Shown here: positions 45,604-55,000 of the stretch, one piece after another
Position numbering within the stretch: position 1 is the stretch's first letter
How the letters are laid out: every line of letters begins with the position of its first letter
NCBI GenBank assembly: GCA_000972765.1
Contig: CP011265.1
Location: 3,593,001-3,657,000 of the forward strand
Direction of reading: 5' to 3'
DNA length: 64,000 bases
DNA from: Verrucomicrobia bacterium IMCC26134
GTDB taxonomy: Bacteria; Verrucomicrobiota; Verrucomicrobiia; Opitutales; Opitutaceae
Position numbers and translations under genes: made by a program
Notes under the pieces: generated by a model
Databases searched by the model: none
Told to the model about the DNA's origin: nothing
Seen by the model: only the letters and a program-made list of their open reading frames with translations

Positions 45604-46245
45604 TCACGGCGCCAGGCGCTCGACGATCCAGTCACCCGCAGCCTCGCGGCGGTAGCGCAACCGATCGTGCAAGCGGCTTCGACGTCCCTGCCAGAACTCC
45701 ACGGACTCGGGTGTCACGCGATAACCTCCCCAAAAAGGAGGCAGGGGCACTTCGGCGCCCGCGTGTTTTTTTTCCAAGGCCTTCATCGCTTCGTCCAACG
45801 GTTCTCGCCCGGTAACGACGCTGCTCTGTTGCGCGATCCACGCGCTTAACTGGCTGGCCCGCGGCCTTGAGTGGAAATAGGCAGCGCTCTCTTCGCGGGG
45901 CACCTTCGTCACCGCACCCTCTACGATCACCTGCCGCTCCAGCGCTATCCAAGGAAACACCAGTGTCGCGCGCGGGTTGCCCGCCAGCGCCCGGCCCTTG
46001 CGGCTCTCATAATTCGAAAAGAAAACGAAGCCGCGTCCGTCGAGCCCCTTGAGTAAAACCGTGCGCGCCGAGGGCCGCCCGGCCTCATCGGCGGTGGCGA
46101 GGATCATCGCGTTCGGCTCAGGGATCTTGGCGCCCTCGGCCTCGCGGAACCATTGGTCAAACTGACGGAAGGGATCGCGCGCCAGGTCTTTTTCAAGGAG
46201 CCCGGCGAGGCTGTAATCTTTGCGTAGGTCGGCCAGCGATGACAT
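45604..46245 (-). CDS. pdxH: Pyridoxamine 5'-phosphate oxidase
   Basis: A 213-residue FMN enzyme from ATG 46245 ('MSSLADLRKDYSLAGLLE'); a start 14 codons upstream was rejected because this Met gives the usual N terminus. Motifs are 'DPFRQFDQWFREA', 'AMILATADEAGRPSARTVLL', 'FVFFSNYESRKGRALAGNP' and the C-terminal 'FWQGRRSRLHDRLRYRR' that binds PLP and FMN. It makes pyridoxal phosphate. It is the first gene of the pdxH-sixA-SDR-lipoate ligase run, and divergent from the M20 peptidase gene. Confidence 0.93.
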   Translation of the reverse strand: MSSLADLRKDYSLAGLLEKDLARDPFRQFDQWFREAEGAKIPEPNAMILATADEAGRPSARTVLLKGLDGRGFVFFSNYESRKGRALAGNPRATLVFPWIALERQVIVEGAVTKVPREESAAYFHSRPRASQLSAWIAQQSSVVTGREPLDEAMKALEKKHAGAEVPLPPFWGGYRVTPESVEFWQGRRSRLHDRLRYRREAAGDWIVERLAP

Positions 46246-46430
46246 GTCCGCAACGAAACCATCCCTCCCCACCCTGTCAAAGGACAAGCCCGCCCTCCTC
46301 CGTCCCTCCTATCCTACTCCGGAGACGGGAGCCTGTAATTTTACGCTTTGCCGGCGTCATGATCGCGATCTTGAGACGCCGCCGACTTCGCTTTCTTGCT
46401 TCCTCGCTCTCTTGCTTACCAGCTTTGGCC

Positions 46431-47705
46431 ATGACGCCTGCCGCCTACCTTGCCGCCCACGAGGCCGATCTCCTCGCCCTGCTCCGCCGCCTCGTCCAGT
46501 TGCCCACCGTCAATCCCCCAGGGAACCACTACGACGCCATCACCCGCCTGCTCGCCTCCGAGCTTACCGCAGCCGGCCTCAAGTCCCGCCGCCTCGCAGT
46601 CCCCGCCGCCATCCTGCGCCGCCACCTCGCCAAAGACCAGTGGCACCTGCCGCGTTGGAACGTCCTCGGCACCCTCGATCCTCGCCCAGTCAGCGGCTCG
46701 ACCGCTTCAGCGTCGTTAAAAACCCTCCACTTCAACGCCCATTACGACGTCGTCCCCGTCTCTGGCACCTGGACCCACGGTGACGCTTTTTCAGGCAAAG
46801 TCGTCGACGGCTGGATCTACGGTCGTGGCACCGCCGACATGAAGGGCTCCATCGCGAGCCTCCTCCTCGCTCTCCGCTCTCTTCACGCCACCCGCACACC
46901 CTCCCGCCTGCGCGTCGAAGTCTCCTTCACCGCCGACGAGGAAACCGACTCCGCACTCGGCGCCGGCTGGTTGGTGAAGAACGCCCCCATCCGCCCCGAC
47001 TACGCGCTTGTGCTCGAAGGCGGCGAGGGCCGCCGCATCGGCTGCGGCCACAACGGCGTCGTCTGGCTGGAGGTCGTCGTGCACGGTCGCGCCGCCCACG
47101 GCAGCACACCGCACCTCGGAATCAACGCCCTCGAGCACGCCTCGCGCCTCGTGCTCGCGCTGCGAGACCACGCCGAGTCGCTCCGCAGCCGTGTCTTCAC
47201 CGCACCCAACGGCGAAGCACGCCGCCCCACCCTGAATGTCGGCGGCGTCTTCTCCAGCGGCGAAGGCGGCAAGATCAACACCGTGCCCGCCCTCGCCCGT
47301 TTCAGCATTGATCGCCGCGTCATCCCGATCGAAACCACCGCCGTCGCCGAGCGCGAGCTGCGCACCTTCCTCGCCGCCGCCGTCAAGACACTCCCGGGGC
47401 CGCGTCCGCGCGTCGAGGTCCTGAAGGTCTCCGAAAACCACCCGTGTTTCTCGCCACCCGACCACGGCTTCGCCACCGCCCTCGCCGCCGGCGTCTCCCG
47501 CGAACGCCGTTGCCGCGCCGAATTCGGCACTTCGCAGGGATTTAACGATACCCAGTTCTTCGCCCACGAACTCGGCATCCCGACCCTCGGTTACGGTCCG
47601 GGCGGCGACAACTGCCACGCGGTGGATGAACGCGCCTCTGTGCGCGAACTCCTCGCCAGCGCCCGCATCTACGCCGGTCTTCTCACTGGCGGCATCATCG
47701 ACTGA
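46431..47705 (+). CDS. M20-family peptidase/deacylase (ArgE/DapE-like)
   Basis: A 424-residue zinc hydrolase. Metal and catalytic residues appear in 'LHFNAHYDVVPV' (His, Asp), 'YGRGTADMKGSIASLLLAL' (bridging Asp), 'FTADEETDSALGAGWL' (general-base Glu, metal Glu), 'VLEGGEG' and the final His in 'GGDNCHAVDE'. The insertion domain has 'GRAAHGSTPHLGINALEHA'. ATG 46431 was chosen; an ATG at 46359 would add a basic, hydrophobic leader that could be a signal peptide. The substrate is not clear; ArgE and DapE both have this fold. Confidence 0.8.
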   Translation: MTPAAYLAAHEADLLALLRRLVQLPTVNPPGNHYDAITRLLASELTAAGLKSRRLAVPAAILRRHLAKDQWHLPRWNVLGTLDPRPVSGSTASASLKTLHFNAHYDVVPVSGTWTHGDAFSGKVVDGWIYGRGTADMKGSIASLLLALRSLHATRTPSRLRVEVSFTADEETDSALGAGWLVKNAPIRPDYALVLEGGEGRRIGCGHNGVVWLEVVVHGRAAHGSTPHLGINALEHASRLVLALRDHAESLRSRVFTAPNGEARRPTLNVGGVFSSGEGGKINTVPALARFSIDRRVIPIETTAVAERELRTFLAAAVKTLPGPRPRVEVLKVSENHPCFSPPDHGFATALAAGVSRERRCRAEFGTSQGFNDTQFFAHELGIPTLGYGPGGDNCHAVDERASVRELLASARIYAGLLTGGIID

Positions 47706-47843
47706 CGCCGCCCGGCGCACTCCACTTCCTAGCACCGCGCCGACCACCCCTAGCACGTCGCCGCCCCACCGTCCTTTGCCCGCTTGCCCGCTCCGCACCC
47801 GCCGCTTTCTGCTCGCTGCTCGAAACTCACCTTCCCAACCGCC

Positions 47844-49256
47844 ATGAAGATCAACGCCTCCCTCACCCCCGCCAAGCTCCAGCCCAAGCTCAACCGCCTC
47901 TTCGAGCTCTCCGGTCAAAAGATCGATCTCATCAACAAGTCCTGGAATCCGGCCGACGGCACCCCCGTTTTCACCATAAAGGGCAAATACACTTCGCGTG
48001 GCTGGACCGAGTGGACACAAGGCTTCCAGTTCGGCATGGCCTTCCTCCAATACGACGCCACCGGAGAGGAGCGCTTCCTGAAGCTCGGCCGTGAAAAGAC
48101 CCTCAAATACATGGCCTCGCACGTCAGCCACGTCGGCGTGCATGACCACGGTTTCAACAACGTCTCCACCTACGGAAATCTTCGCCGCCTCATTCTGGAA
48201 GGCCGCGCCGCCGGCACCTCGGACGAAATCAACTACACTGAGATGGCGCTCAAGGTCTCCGGCGCCGTCCAAGCCGCCCGCTACGTCCCCACCAACGCCA
48301 CCGCGCCCTGGTCGCCTGTCGCAGGCGGCCCTGGTGTCGCCCCCGCAGGCTACGTTTACTCTTTTAACGGCCCTCAATCCCTCTTCGCCGACACCATCCG
48401 CTCGATGCGTTCGCTCGTCGTCGCTCACCAGCTCGGCCACGTCCTCATGGGCGAGGGCGACAAGCCCATCAACCTCCTCCACCGCGCCATCACCCACGCC
48501 GCCACCACCGCGCGTTTCAACGTGTTCTTCGGCCAGGGTCGCGATTCTTACGATGTCCGCGGCCGTGTCGCCCACGAATCCGTCTTTAACCGCAACGACG
48601 GCCAGTTCCGCTGCCCCAGTTCGCAGCAAGGCTACTCGCCTTTCACCACCTGGACGCGCGGCGCGGCCTGGATCATCGCCGGCTTTGCCGAGCAGTTGGA
48701 GTTCATTGATACCGTCAAAGGCTCCGAACTCGACGCCGTCGGCGGCCGCCGCGCCGTCACCGATCTCTTCCTTGAGACCGCCCGGGCCACCAGCGATTAC
48801 TACATTGACGGCTACTCCGCCCTCGATGGCGTGCCCTACTGGGACAGCGCCGCGCTCAACACCCACAAACAGGGCGACTTCACCAAATCCTCCGCCGACC
48901 CCTTCAACGCCCACGAGCCCGTCGACAGCTCCGCCGCCGCCATCGCCGCCCAAGGCTTCATCCGGCTCGGTCTCTACCTTCAGGCCAAGGGAGAGAAGAA
49001 GGCCGGCGCACGCTACCTCCAGGCCGGTCTCACCGTGGCCGATACCCTCTTCACCGACACCTATTTAGGCACTGATCCGAAGCATCAGGGCCTGCTTCTT
49101 CATAGCGTCTATCACCGTCCGAATGGTTGGGACCACGTCGCCAAGGGCCAGAAGGTCCCCAACGGCGAAGCCTGCATGTGGGGCGACTACCACGCGATGG
49201 AGCTCGGCCTCCTCATCCAGCGCCTCGCCGCCGGCAAATACCTCACCTTCTTCTAA
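47844..49256 (+). CDS. GH88-family unsaturated glucuronyl hydrolase
   Basis: A 470-residue alpha6/alpha6-barrel protein from ATG 47844. Candidate catalytic Asp residues are Asp101 in 'VHDHGFNN' and Asp183 in 'LFADTIRSMRSL'. The C-terminal core has 'TTWTRGAAWIIAGFAEQLEF', 'GVPYWDSAALN', 'PVDSSAAAIAAQGFIRLG' and 'GEACMWGDYHAMELGLL'. GH88 enzymes hydrolyse the unsaturated uronic acid that polysaccharide lyases leave on oligosaccharides, so it could process products of a lyase such as the one in this window. No signal peptide is seen, so it is probably cytoplasmic. Confidence 0.85.
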   Translation: MKINASLTPAKLQPKLNRLFELSGQKIDLINKSWNPADGTPVFTIKGKYTSRGWTEWTQGFQFGMAFLQYDATGEERFLKLGREKTLKYMASHVSHVGVHDHGFNNVSTYGNLRRLILEGRAAGTSDEINYTEMALKVSGAVQAARYVPTNATAPWSPVAGGPGVAPAGYVYSFNGPQSLFADTIRSMRSLVVAHQLGHVLMGEGDKPINLLHRAITHAATTARFNVFFGQGRDSYDVRGRVAHESVFNRNDGQFRCPSSQQGYSPFTTWTRGAAWIIAGFAEQLEFIDTVKGSELDAVGGRRAVTDLFLETARATSDYYIDGYSALDGVPYWDSAALNTHKQGDFTKSSADPFNAHEPVDSSAAAIAAQGFIRLGLYLQAKGEKKAGARYLQAGLTVADTLFTDTYLGTDPKHQGLLLHSVYHRPNGWDHVAKGQKVPNGEACMWGDYHAMELGLLIQRLAAGKYLTFF

Positions 49257-49282
49257 ACCTGAAACCGCCTGCCGCACCCCTG

Positions 49283-49318
49283 CCCCGGCCGCCTCGTGCG
49301 CGCCGGGGTTTTTTATTT
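49283..49318 (+). terminator. Rho-independent terminator after the GH88 gene
   Basis: CCCCGGC (49283-49289) pairs with GCCGGGG (49302-49308), with a 12-base loop, followed by TTTTTTATTTTTT. It lies 27 bp past the stop. No gene is seen from here to 49498. Confidence 0.88.
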
Positions 49319-49498
49319 TTTCCCAACCGGCCTGACACAGGAAATCTCGGCCGTTGCGAATGAGCGTCTGGGCGAAAAAAAAGAGGGCCCCAGCTATGCC
49401 CAAAGAAAGAACCCTACGCGCAACACCCGCGTCGCTTAGATCGATCATTGCGGCCAGAGCACCGATTTCGAATACCTCGGCGCTGGGCCAGCCAGCCT

Positions 49499-49906
49499 TT
49501 AACCCGAAAAACGCGGTTCTTTCGTCTCGCACTTGGAATTAACCACGTTGCGCACCGTATCCAGTAATTCCTGACGGTCAAAGGGTTTCTGTAAAGCAGC
49601 CGCAGCCCCCAGCTTGAGCGCAAGCTTCAAATAACCATCGGCTCCGCGCCGGCCACCGCCCGACATGGCGATAATCTTCAAACTGGAATGCTCTTTTTTC
49701 AGCTCCATGATCGTCTCAATGCCCTCTTTATCGGGCATGATTAAATCCGTAATCAACAGATCGAAGGGGATAACTTCCTTAGCCACCGCCTTCAAAACTT
49801 CCGAGCCATTGGCCACCGCTTTTACCACGTGCCCATCTGTCTCGAGCATGGTGGTCAGCAGGCTCCGCAAAACTTCTTCGTCATCAGCGAGCAATATTTT
49901 CGACAT
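49499..49906 (-). CDS. Single-domain response regulator (CheY-like)
   Basis: A 135-residue receiver domain from ATG 49906. The acidic pocket is 'LLADDEEVLRSLL' (Asp8-Asp9), the phosphoacceptor Asp54 is in 'LLITDLIMPDKEG', the switch Ser82 is in 'IIAMSGGGR' and Lys107 is in 'LQKPFDRQELLD'. There is no output domain, so it acts through partner proteins. No histidine kinase lies in the window. It is on the same strand as the adhesin operon but separated from it by a terminator. Confidence 0.92.
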   Translation of the reverse strand: MSKILLADDEEVLRSLLTTMLETDGHVVKAVANGSEVLKAVAKEVIPFDLLITDLIMPDKEGIETIMELKKEHSSLKIIAMSGGGRRGADGYLKLALKLGAAAALQKPFDRQELLDTVRNVVNSKCETKEPRFSG

Positions 49907-50017
49907 GTGGTGAATGTAAGGGGCAACAAAAACGAGGGGGGAATTCCAAAACCCGGTCGTAAAAACCGTGTTATCATCAGTCGGCAAGAGGCACGCAGCA
50001 TCAAAACGGTGATTATG

Positions 50018-50048
50018 AAAAAGGCCCGCCCTGATTAGAGGAGGGGCC
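50018..50048 (-). terminator. Rho-independent terminator of the adhesin operon
   Basis: Read on the minus strand, GGCCCCTCCT (50048-50039) pairs with AGGGCGGGCC (50032-50023) over a 6-base loop (one mismatch, one G-T pair) and runs into TTTTT. It lies 23 bp past the stop at 50072. Confidence 0.8.
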
Positions 50049-50071
50049 GTAGATCGAGCCTGGTTTTGGGC

Positions 50072-50665
50072 TTAGCTCGCGACTGTCGCGTAGAGTGCGC
50101 CCTTGCGAACCTGGAGAACGTAATGGGAATCAACGTCGAAGGAGTAGCGGTCGTTCAATTCTTTTTTGAGAACCTCATAGTCGGCCTTCTTGGATGTATC
50201 GCCACCGATATCGGCTGCACGCTGACGCAGTGTCTGGAAGGAGTCATAAGACTCGACGGTCTGGAACTCGGATACGATCGAGGCCTTGGTCTCGTCTTCG
50301 ATCGGCTTGCCACTATCATCCACAGCCTTCTTGAGCAGAACCGAAAACACGGGATTCAGGAGGTAGTTTTGATCCAAAGAATACCCATAGTGCTGGGTCA
50401 TGAACTGCACGTTCTTGGTCACGAGGGAATCGATTTGAAGAATCTGGGCCTGGAGGGCGGCGCGCTCTTCCACCGAGGCAGCCGGAGGCAGGGCCGCGAG
50501 CTTTTGACGGAGCTCTTCGAGAGCTTTGCGCTGCTGGCCGAGCACCTGCAGATTGGTGATGAATTGGGTGTTTGCCGCAGCCCCCTCGATGAGGGCGACA
50601 AGCTGGAAGGACTGGGTGTCGGTGACGATGCGCTGGGGTATGCCGTGGCAGTGTATTTTGGTCAT
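50072..50665 (-). CDS. Protein of unknown function downstream of the surface operon
   Basis: A 197-residue protein from ATG 50665 ('MTKIHCHGIPQ'); a longer frame to 50860 overlaps the propeller gene. It is strongly helical with coiled-coil-like stretches ('QQRKALEELRQKLAALPP', 'AALQAQILQIDSLV'). A C-terminal beta part ends 'VLQVRKGALYATVAS'. No signal peptide or membrane segment is visible. I do not recognise a family. It is the third gene of the apparent operon with the giant adhesin and the propeller protein. Confidence 0.6.
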   Translation of the reverse strand: MTKIHCHGIPQRIVTDTQSFQLVALIEGAAANTQFITNLQVLGQQRKALEELRQKLAALPPAASVEERAALQAQILQIDSLVTKNVQFMTQHYGYSLDQNYLLNPVFSVLLKKAVDDSGKPIEDETKASIVSEFQTVESYDSFQTLRQRAADIGGDTSKKADYEVLKKELNDRYSFDVDSHYVLQVRKGALYATVAS

Positions 50666-50790
50666 GGTTTTAAAAGGGTAAGGGTCTAGGCAGGAGACAA
50701 GGACGCACGGCGGCAAGGTCGAAGGATAAAAAGGGATCCCACGCAGGGGTCTCCTAAACGTAGCTGGACAGACCGGCGTTAAACGCCGGC

Positions 50791-52026
50791 TCAGGGGGTC
50801 GAACCAAGCTTGATGCGATAAAGGCTCTTCGAACCCCCACCAGGCAGGGCAAAATCCCAAAAAAGGGCGGTCACTCCACCATAAGTCTTGGTGGATCCGG
50901 AAGCCGCACTCCAGGTAACCAAGTCAGAGCTTTGTTCGACGAAATAAGAAGAGCCGGACACAGCACCGCCTAACTCGACCCGAAGCTGATTCGAAACCAC
51001 CGAGATGCTGGCCGTGATCGCCTGCGGAGCAGTGCTTGTTAATGATAAGGTGGCGACCAAGTAAGTGCCAGCGGTGGAACCGGAGACAAGGCCACTGATG
51101 GTCTCCGACGCAGGGGACGGAGTTTGCCGAACGGTGACCGTGCTAGGGACCGTGGAATCGAAGGTCACGACCACTCCGAGATCGCCGGCAGCGGCCCACT
51201 GAGTGCCTGAAACGAAGAGCGCGGCACGAAGATTGTCGGAGACATAGCCGCTGCCCGCATCCGAAAAGGTCGCACCGTGATCTGCGGAATAAATCAGCGT
51301 GCCTGCTTCGCCAACCGCCAGAACCAAGCCGCTGCCGTTGGAGGCGACGGCGCTTAAAGGAGCAATCTGTGTTTGCGGATAAAGGAAGGGGTCCAAAGAA
51401 GGAACCGTCGCCAACGACCAAGCCGTGGAGGGATTGGTGGTGCGCAGAACGAAACCTCCTCCACTATTACCTCCGGCCGCGACCCAATATTGGCCGCTCC
51501 AGACCACGCTACGCAATTTTCCAGTAGGTGATGCGATGGTTGGAGATAGGTGCCAGGTCACGCCGCTATCCGTGGAGTAAAGAGGTGTGAGCTTAGTGTT
51601 ATTAACTCCAACCGCAACCCAAGTGGTGTTGCCGTTGCCAGCCAAACCCTGAATGCTACCAACAAACGAGGGACTGGTCATGTATTTCAGCGTGGACCAA
51701 GTCACACCACCATCGGTGGAACGCACAAACCCACCTGCGTCACCGGCGGCGATGAGCACGGAATTGGATGCCGCCAAGGTCAGCAAGGCGCGCGTAGCAG
51801 GCGGTGTTACAATGTCGGTGGCGCGAACCTGGGTAAAAGTAGTCCCATTATCGACCGAACGAACCAAAGCGCCGGTCGGAGTAAGTCCGACCAGAACATT
51901 GCTGGAAAGCCTGACGACGGCATCGAGCTGGGTGCCGAGCGCGGTGCCTTGGGCGAATGCGAACAACCCTGAGGCGCAGAGCAGCGCCATCCCGAGGATA
52001 ATACGGCGCAAAAGGAGAAGGTTCAT
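50791..52026 (-). CDS. Exported BNR/YCF48-like beta-propeller protein
   Basis: A 411-residue protein with a signal peptide ('IILGMALLCASGLFAFAQ', cleavage near residue 26). At least three Asp-box/BNR-like repeats are visible: 'VRSTDGGVTWSTL', 'LYSTDSGVTWHLS' and 'IYSADHGATFSDA', with further weaker blades. The C-terminal ~80 residues are the shared module 'VEQSSDLVTWSAAS' ending 'SLYRIKLGSTP'. Such propellers bind sugars or stabilise complexes. It starts 21 bp after the adhesin stop, on the same strand, so the two are very probably co-transcribed. Confidence 0.75.
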   Translation of the reverse strand: MNLLLLRRIILGMALLCASGLFAFAQGTALGTQLDAVVRLSSNVLVGLTPTGALVRSVDNGTTFTQVRATDIVTPPATRALLTLAASNSVLIAAGDAGGFVRSTDGGVTWSTLKYMTSPSFVGSIQGLAGNGNTTWVAVGVNNTKLTPLYSTDSGVTWHLSPTIASPTGKLRSVVWSGQYWVAAGGNSGGGFVLRTTNPSTAWSLATVPSLDPFLYPQTQIAPLSAVASNGSGLVLAVGEAGTLIYSADHGATFSDAGSGYVSDNLRAALFVSGTQWAAAGDLGVVVTFDSTVPSTVTVRQTPSPASETISGLVSGSTAGTYLVATLSLTSTAPQAITASISVVSNQLRVELGGAVSGSSYFVEQSSDLVTWSAASGSTKTYGGVTALFWDFALPGGGSKSLYRIKLGSTP

Positions 52027-52047
52027 GGAAATACGAGTGGATTGCGG

Positions 52048-55000
52048 TTAAACTGGGTGACCGGTAAGTGCGAAACTGAACTGGAACATGTTGATGTAGG
52101 CGGAGGAGCCGCGAACGATCTCGAAGGTATTGGACGGACCGCTGCCGAGAACCTTGGCGGCATCGACATAGATGCGAACATAGCCGACCATCGATATCTC
52201 GGGACGAGCCAGACTGGAGACGTTGAAGTAATTGAGCAGGCCCTGCGTGTTGATCGAATCCAGGGTGCGCAGCGTGATGACGCCGGTGGTGCTATTGATC
52301 TTGTAGATCGTCATCAAGTCGCGGCTGTAAACATTCACCGTCCCAACCGTGGTGGAGAGGATGCTGCCATCGGTCATGCTGAATGTGCCTGCGGCGGCAT
52401 TTACCTGAATGGCCCCACTGCCGGACTGAGTGATGGGCGCGGCCTGAGTAATGTTACCCGAGGTCGCGATCAAGCTGAGCGTGCCAGTCGCGGCAGGACC
52501 CGTGATCGTGAGACCAGTTCCGGCTATGGTGGTGGAGCCGAGCGCGACGAGAGCCAGACTACCGGTCTGCGTGGTTGCCTGGACCTGTGAGGCGAGCACC
52601 TCGATACCGGCGGCACCGGTGTTTACGAGGCTGCCGGCAGAAGTCACTAAACCGGTCGATCCGACGCCACTGGTGGCATTAATCGTAACCCGTCCGTTTT
52701 GAGCGATCAGGAGGGCATTTTCATCCGTGGTGCCGTCGGTCAGAGAACCGGCGTTTACCACGATGCTGCCGCCGACAGAAACGACGGACGTGGCCAAGGA
52801 GAGCGGACCAGAAGCATCCACGCGCAAGATGCCAGTGCCGTTATCGACGATGCTGCCGCCGATGCTGCCAACCGTCGTTCCCTGTATCGCGACAACCTTG
52901 GTCTCGGTTGGACTGGTCGTGACCTGAAGTCCCCCGCGCCCAATGGTAAGGCTGTTGAGGTTGACGATATTGAGCGAGCCAGTGGTGTTCACGTCGGACA
53001 CGCCGGCATTCACCCGGATTGGAGTGAGAGTGGAACCAATATCGCCCGTGATGCTCAAGCGCAGCTGGCCTGCGACCAGACTAGTGGTGGAAGACGAAGC
53101 GGATAGATTACCGACGACCTGAATGTCGAGCAAGCCGGTGGCATTGACCTGGCCGATCGAGAGGTTGCCGCCCGTGTTGATCTGGATGTCGGTGCCGGAG
53201 AGCGTCGAAATCGCGTCAAAGGTGGCGTTACCGGAAGTGACGACCTTGAGAGTGCCTAATGGCGAACCCGAGGCCAACGAGGAGCCGGTCAAGGCAAGAA
53301 GGCCGGCCGCGAGCGTGAGATCACGGGACGTCGTCACCGTGGCGTTGGTCAAGGTCAGTGTGCCGGGCACACGGAAGGTTCCGGAACCGTTGGCAACATT
53401 GACCGGACCGGCGATGGTCAAACCGCCGGAGAGCTGAGTGAAGATAAACGAACCGGTGCCGGAGAAGTTCGCAGAGGTGAGTGTAGCGGCGGCCAACTGG
53501 GACTTGATATATACGAGCCCGGTGCCGGTATTGGTAAAGTTGAGCGAGGGAGCAGAAACATCGAAGTCGGCGCGACCAGTGAGACCGATGCCGGTAACCG
53601 CCGTCATCGAAAGCACGCCGGAGGTCGAGACAACCGGCAGTTCGGTGCTGGTGGTTTCAAGAATGCGCGCAGAGGAGTTCAGCGTGATGGTGCCGGTGGT
53701 CGAGCTGCCCACCGCGGCAAACACGATATCCGAGTTAGCACCGGCAGTAGCGACACTGAAGGCACCTGAACCGTGAGCGGAACTGTCGGCCACAAAGGTG
53801 ATGGTGCCACCGGAAGAGCGAAGATCGATGATCCCATTGCCTGCGGTGGTAATGAGTCCGGACTGGGCGCCTGCGACGACCGATGTGAGGGTCGTGCCGT
53901 TGACGCTTACCTGCTGGACCGTGACGGAAGTCGTGCCGACCGTGACGGCATCGGTCTCGGTGAGATAGATGCCACCGGAAGTCGCGCGGGCTGAGACCGT
54001 GGATACCGAGGTCTCTATCGCAGCGGAGGGAGCACCGATCGCCAGAGTGGCGTTGGCGCGTAAACCCGCAGCATTAATGTCGGATCCACCAAAAGCATCG
54101 CCGGCATCCGAGATGGAACCATTGGCGGCCTCGATGGAAACATTGCCGCCCGTGGTGACACCGCCAAGCGTGACGCTGGTCGCGGCAGAGAGGCGGATGT
54201 CACCGGAGGCAGCGGTGACGCGACTGTTATCAGCCTGGGTGACACTGCTAGACGTGCCTTGAATCAGGATCGTGCCGGTGCCGCTAGATACGATGACGTC
54301 AGCGGTAGATTGAAGATCAATCGCACGACCGGCGAGCAAGGTGATATGGCCGGAGCCACTAGTCGTGTCTGCCTGGGCGATGATATCTGCGCTGCTGGAA
54401 ACGGTCTCCAAGAGAACATTTCCTGAGTTATCAGCGGAAACGGAAGTGTTATCAGAAGTGGCCGTGCCGTCGGTCAGGGTGAGATTACCGGAGTTAACCC
54501 GAATCACGATGGCTCCGCCGCCGCCCGTGGTGCGAACATCAGATTGCAGAGCCTCGGTTTGAGTGGAAGCAACGCCCGTGCTTTCCACGGTCTCAACCGT
54601 GACTGAGCGAGTAGCGTCACGCGGGCTGGAGACGTCACCGATGACAAGCGTATCGCTCTCAGTGACGAAGACGCCTGGCGCAGTGGCGCGAGCGCTCAAG
54701 GAAGCGATCATCGTCTCAATGGCATTGGTGCCGGTGCCGATCCCAAGACCAGCGGCGAGACGAAGGCCCAAAGCGGTGATATTCGTAATCGTGTCTGTGG
54801 CAGAATCAGCATCGAGAATAGAACCGGCGGCGGCAACAGACACATTGGCGGCAGCGTTAAGGGGAGTCGTGCCGGTGGCCGCGATGAGGCGGCCCAAGAT
54901 GGCGTTATCAGTCGAGTCATTGCCCACGCTCACACGGATATCACCTGTGGTCGTGCGCAGCACGGCATCGGTGGCCATGGTAAAGTTACCGTTTACGGCA

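Noticed and set aside
46791-48953. 720-codon minus-strand frame opposite the M20 and GH88 genes
   Set aside because: It spans two genes with clear family motifs on the plus strand and shows only Gly/Val/Glu-rich shadow sequence.
49065-49532. 155-codon minus-strand frame after the GH88 gene
   Set aside because: It overlaps the GH88 C terminus and the terminator, and extends into the response regulator on the same strand in another frame. No motif supports it.
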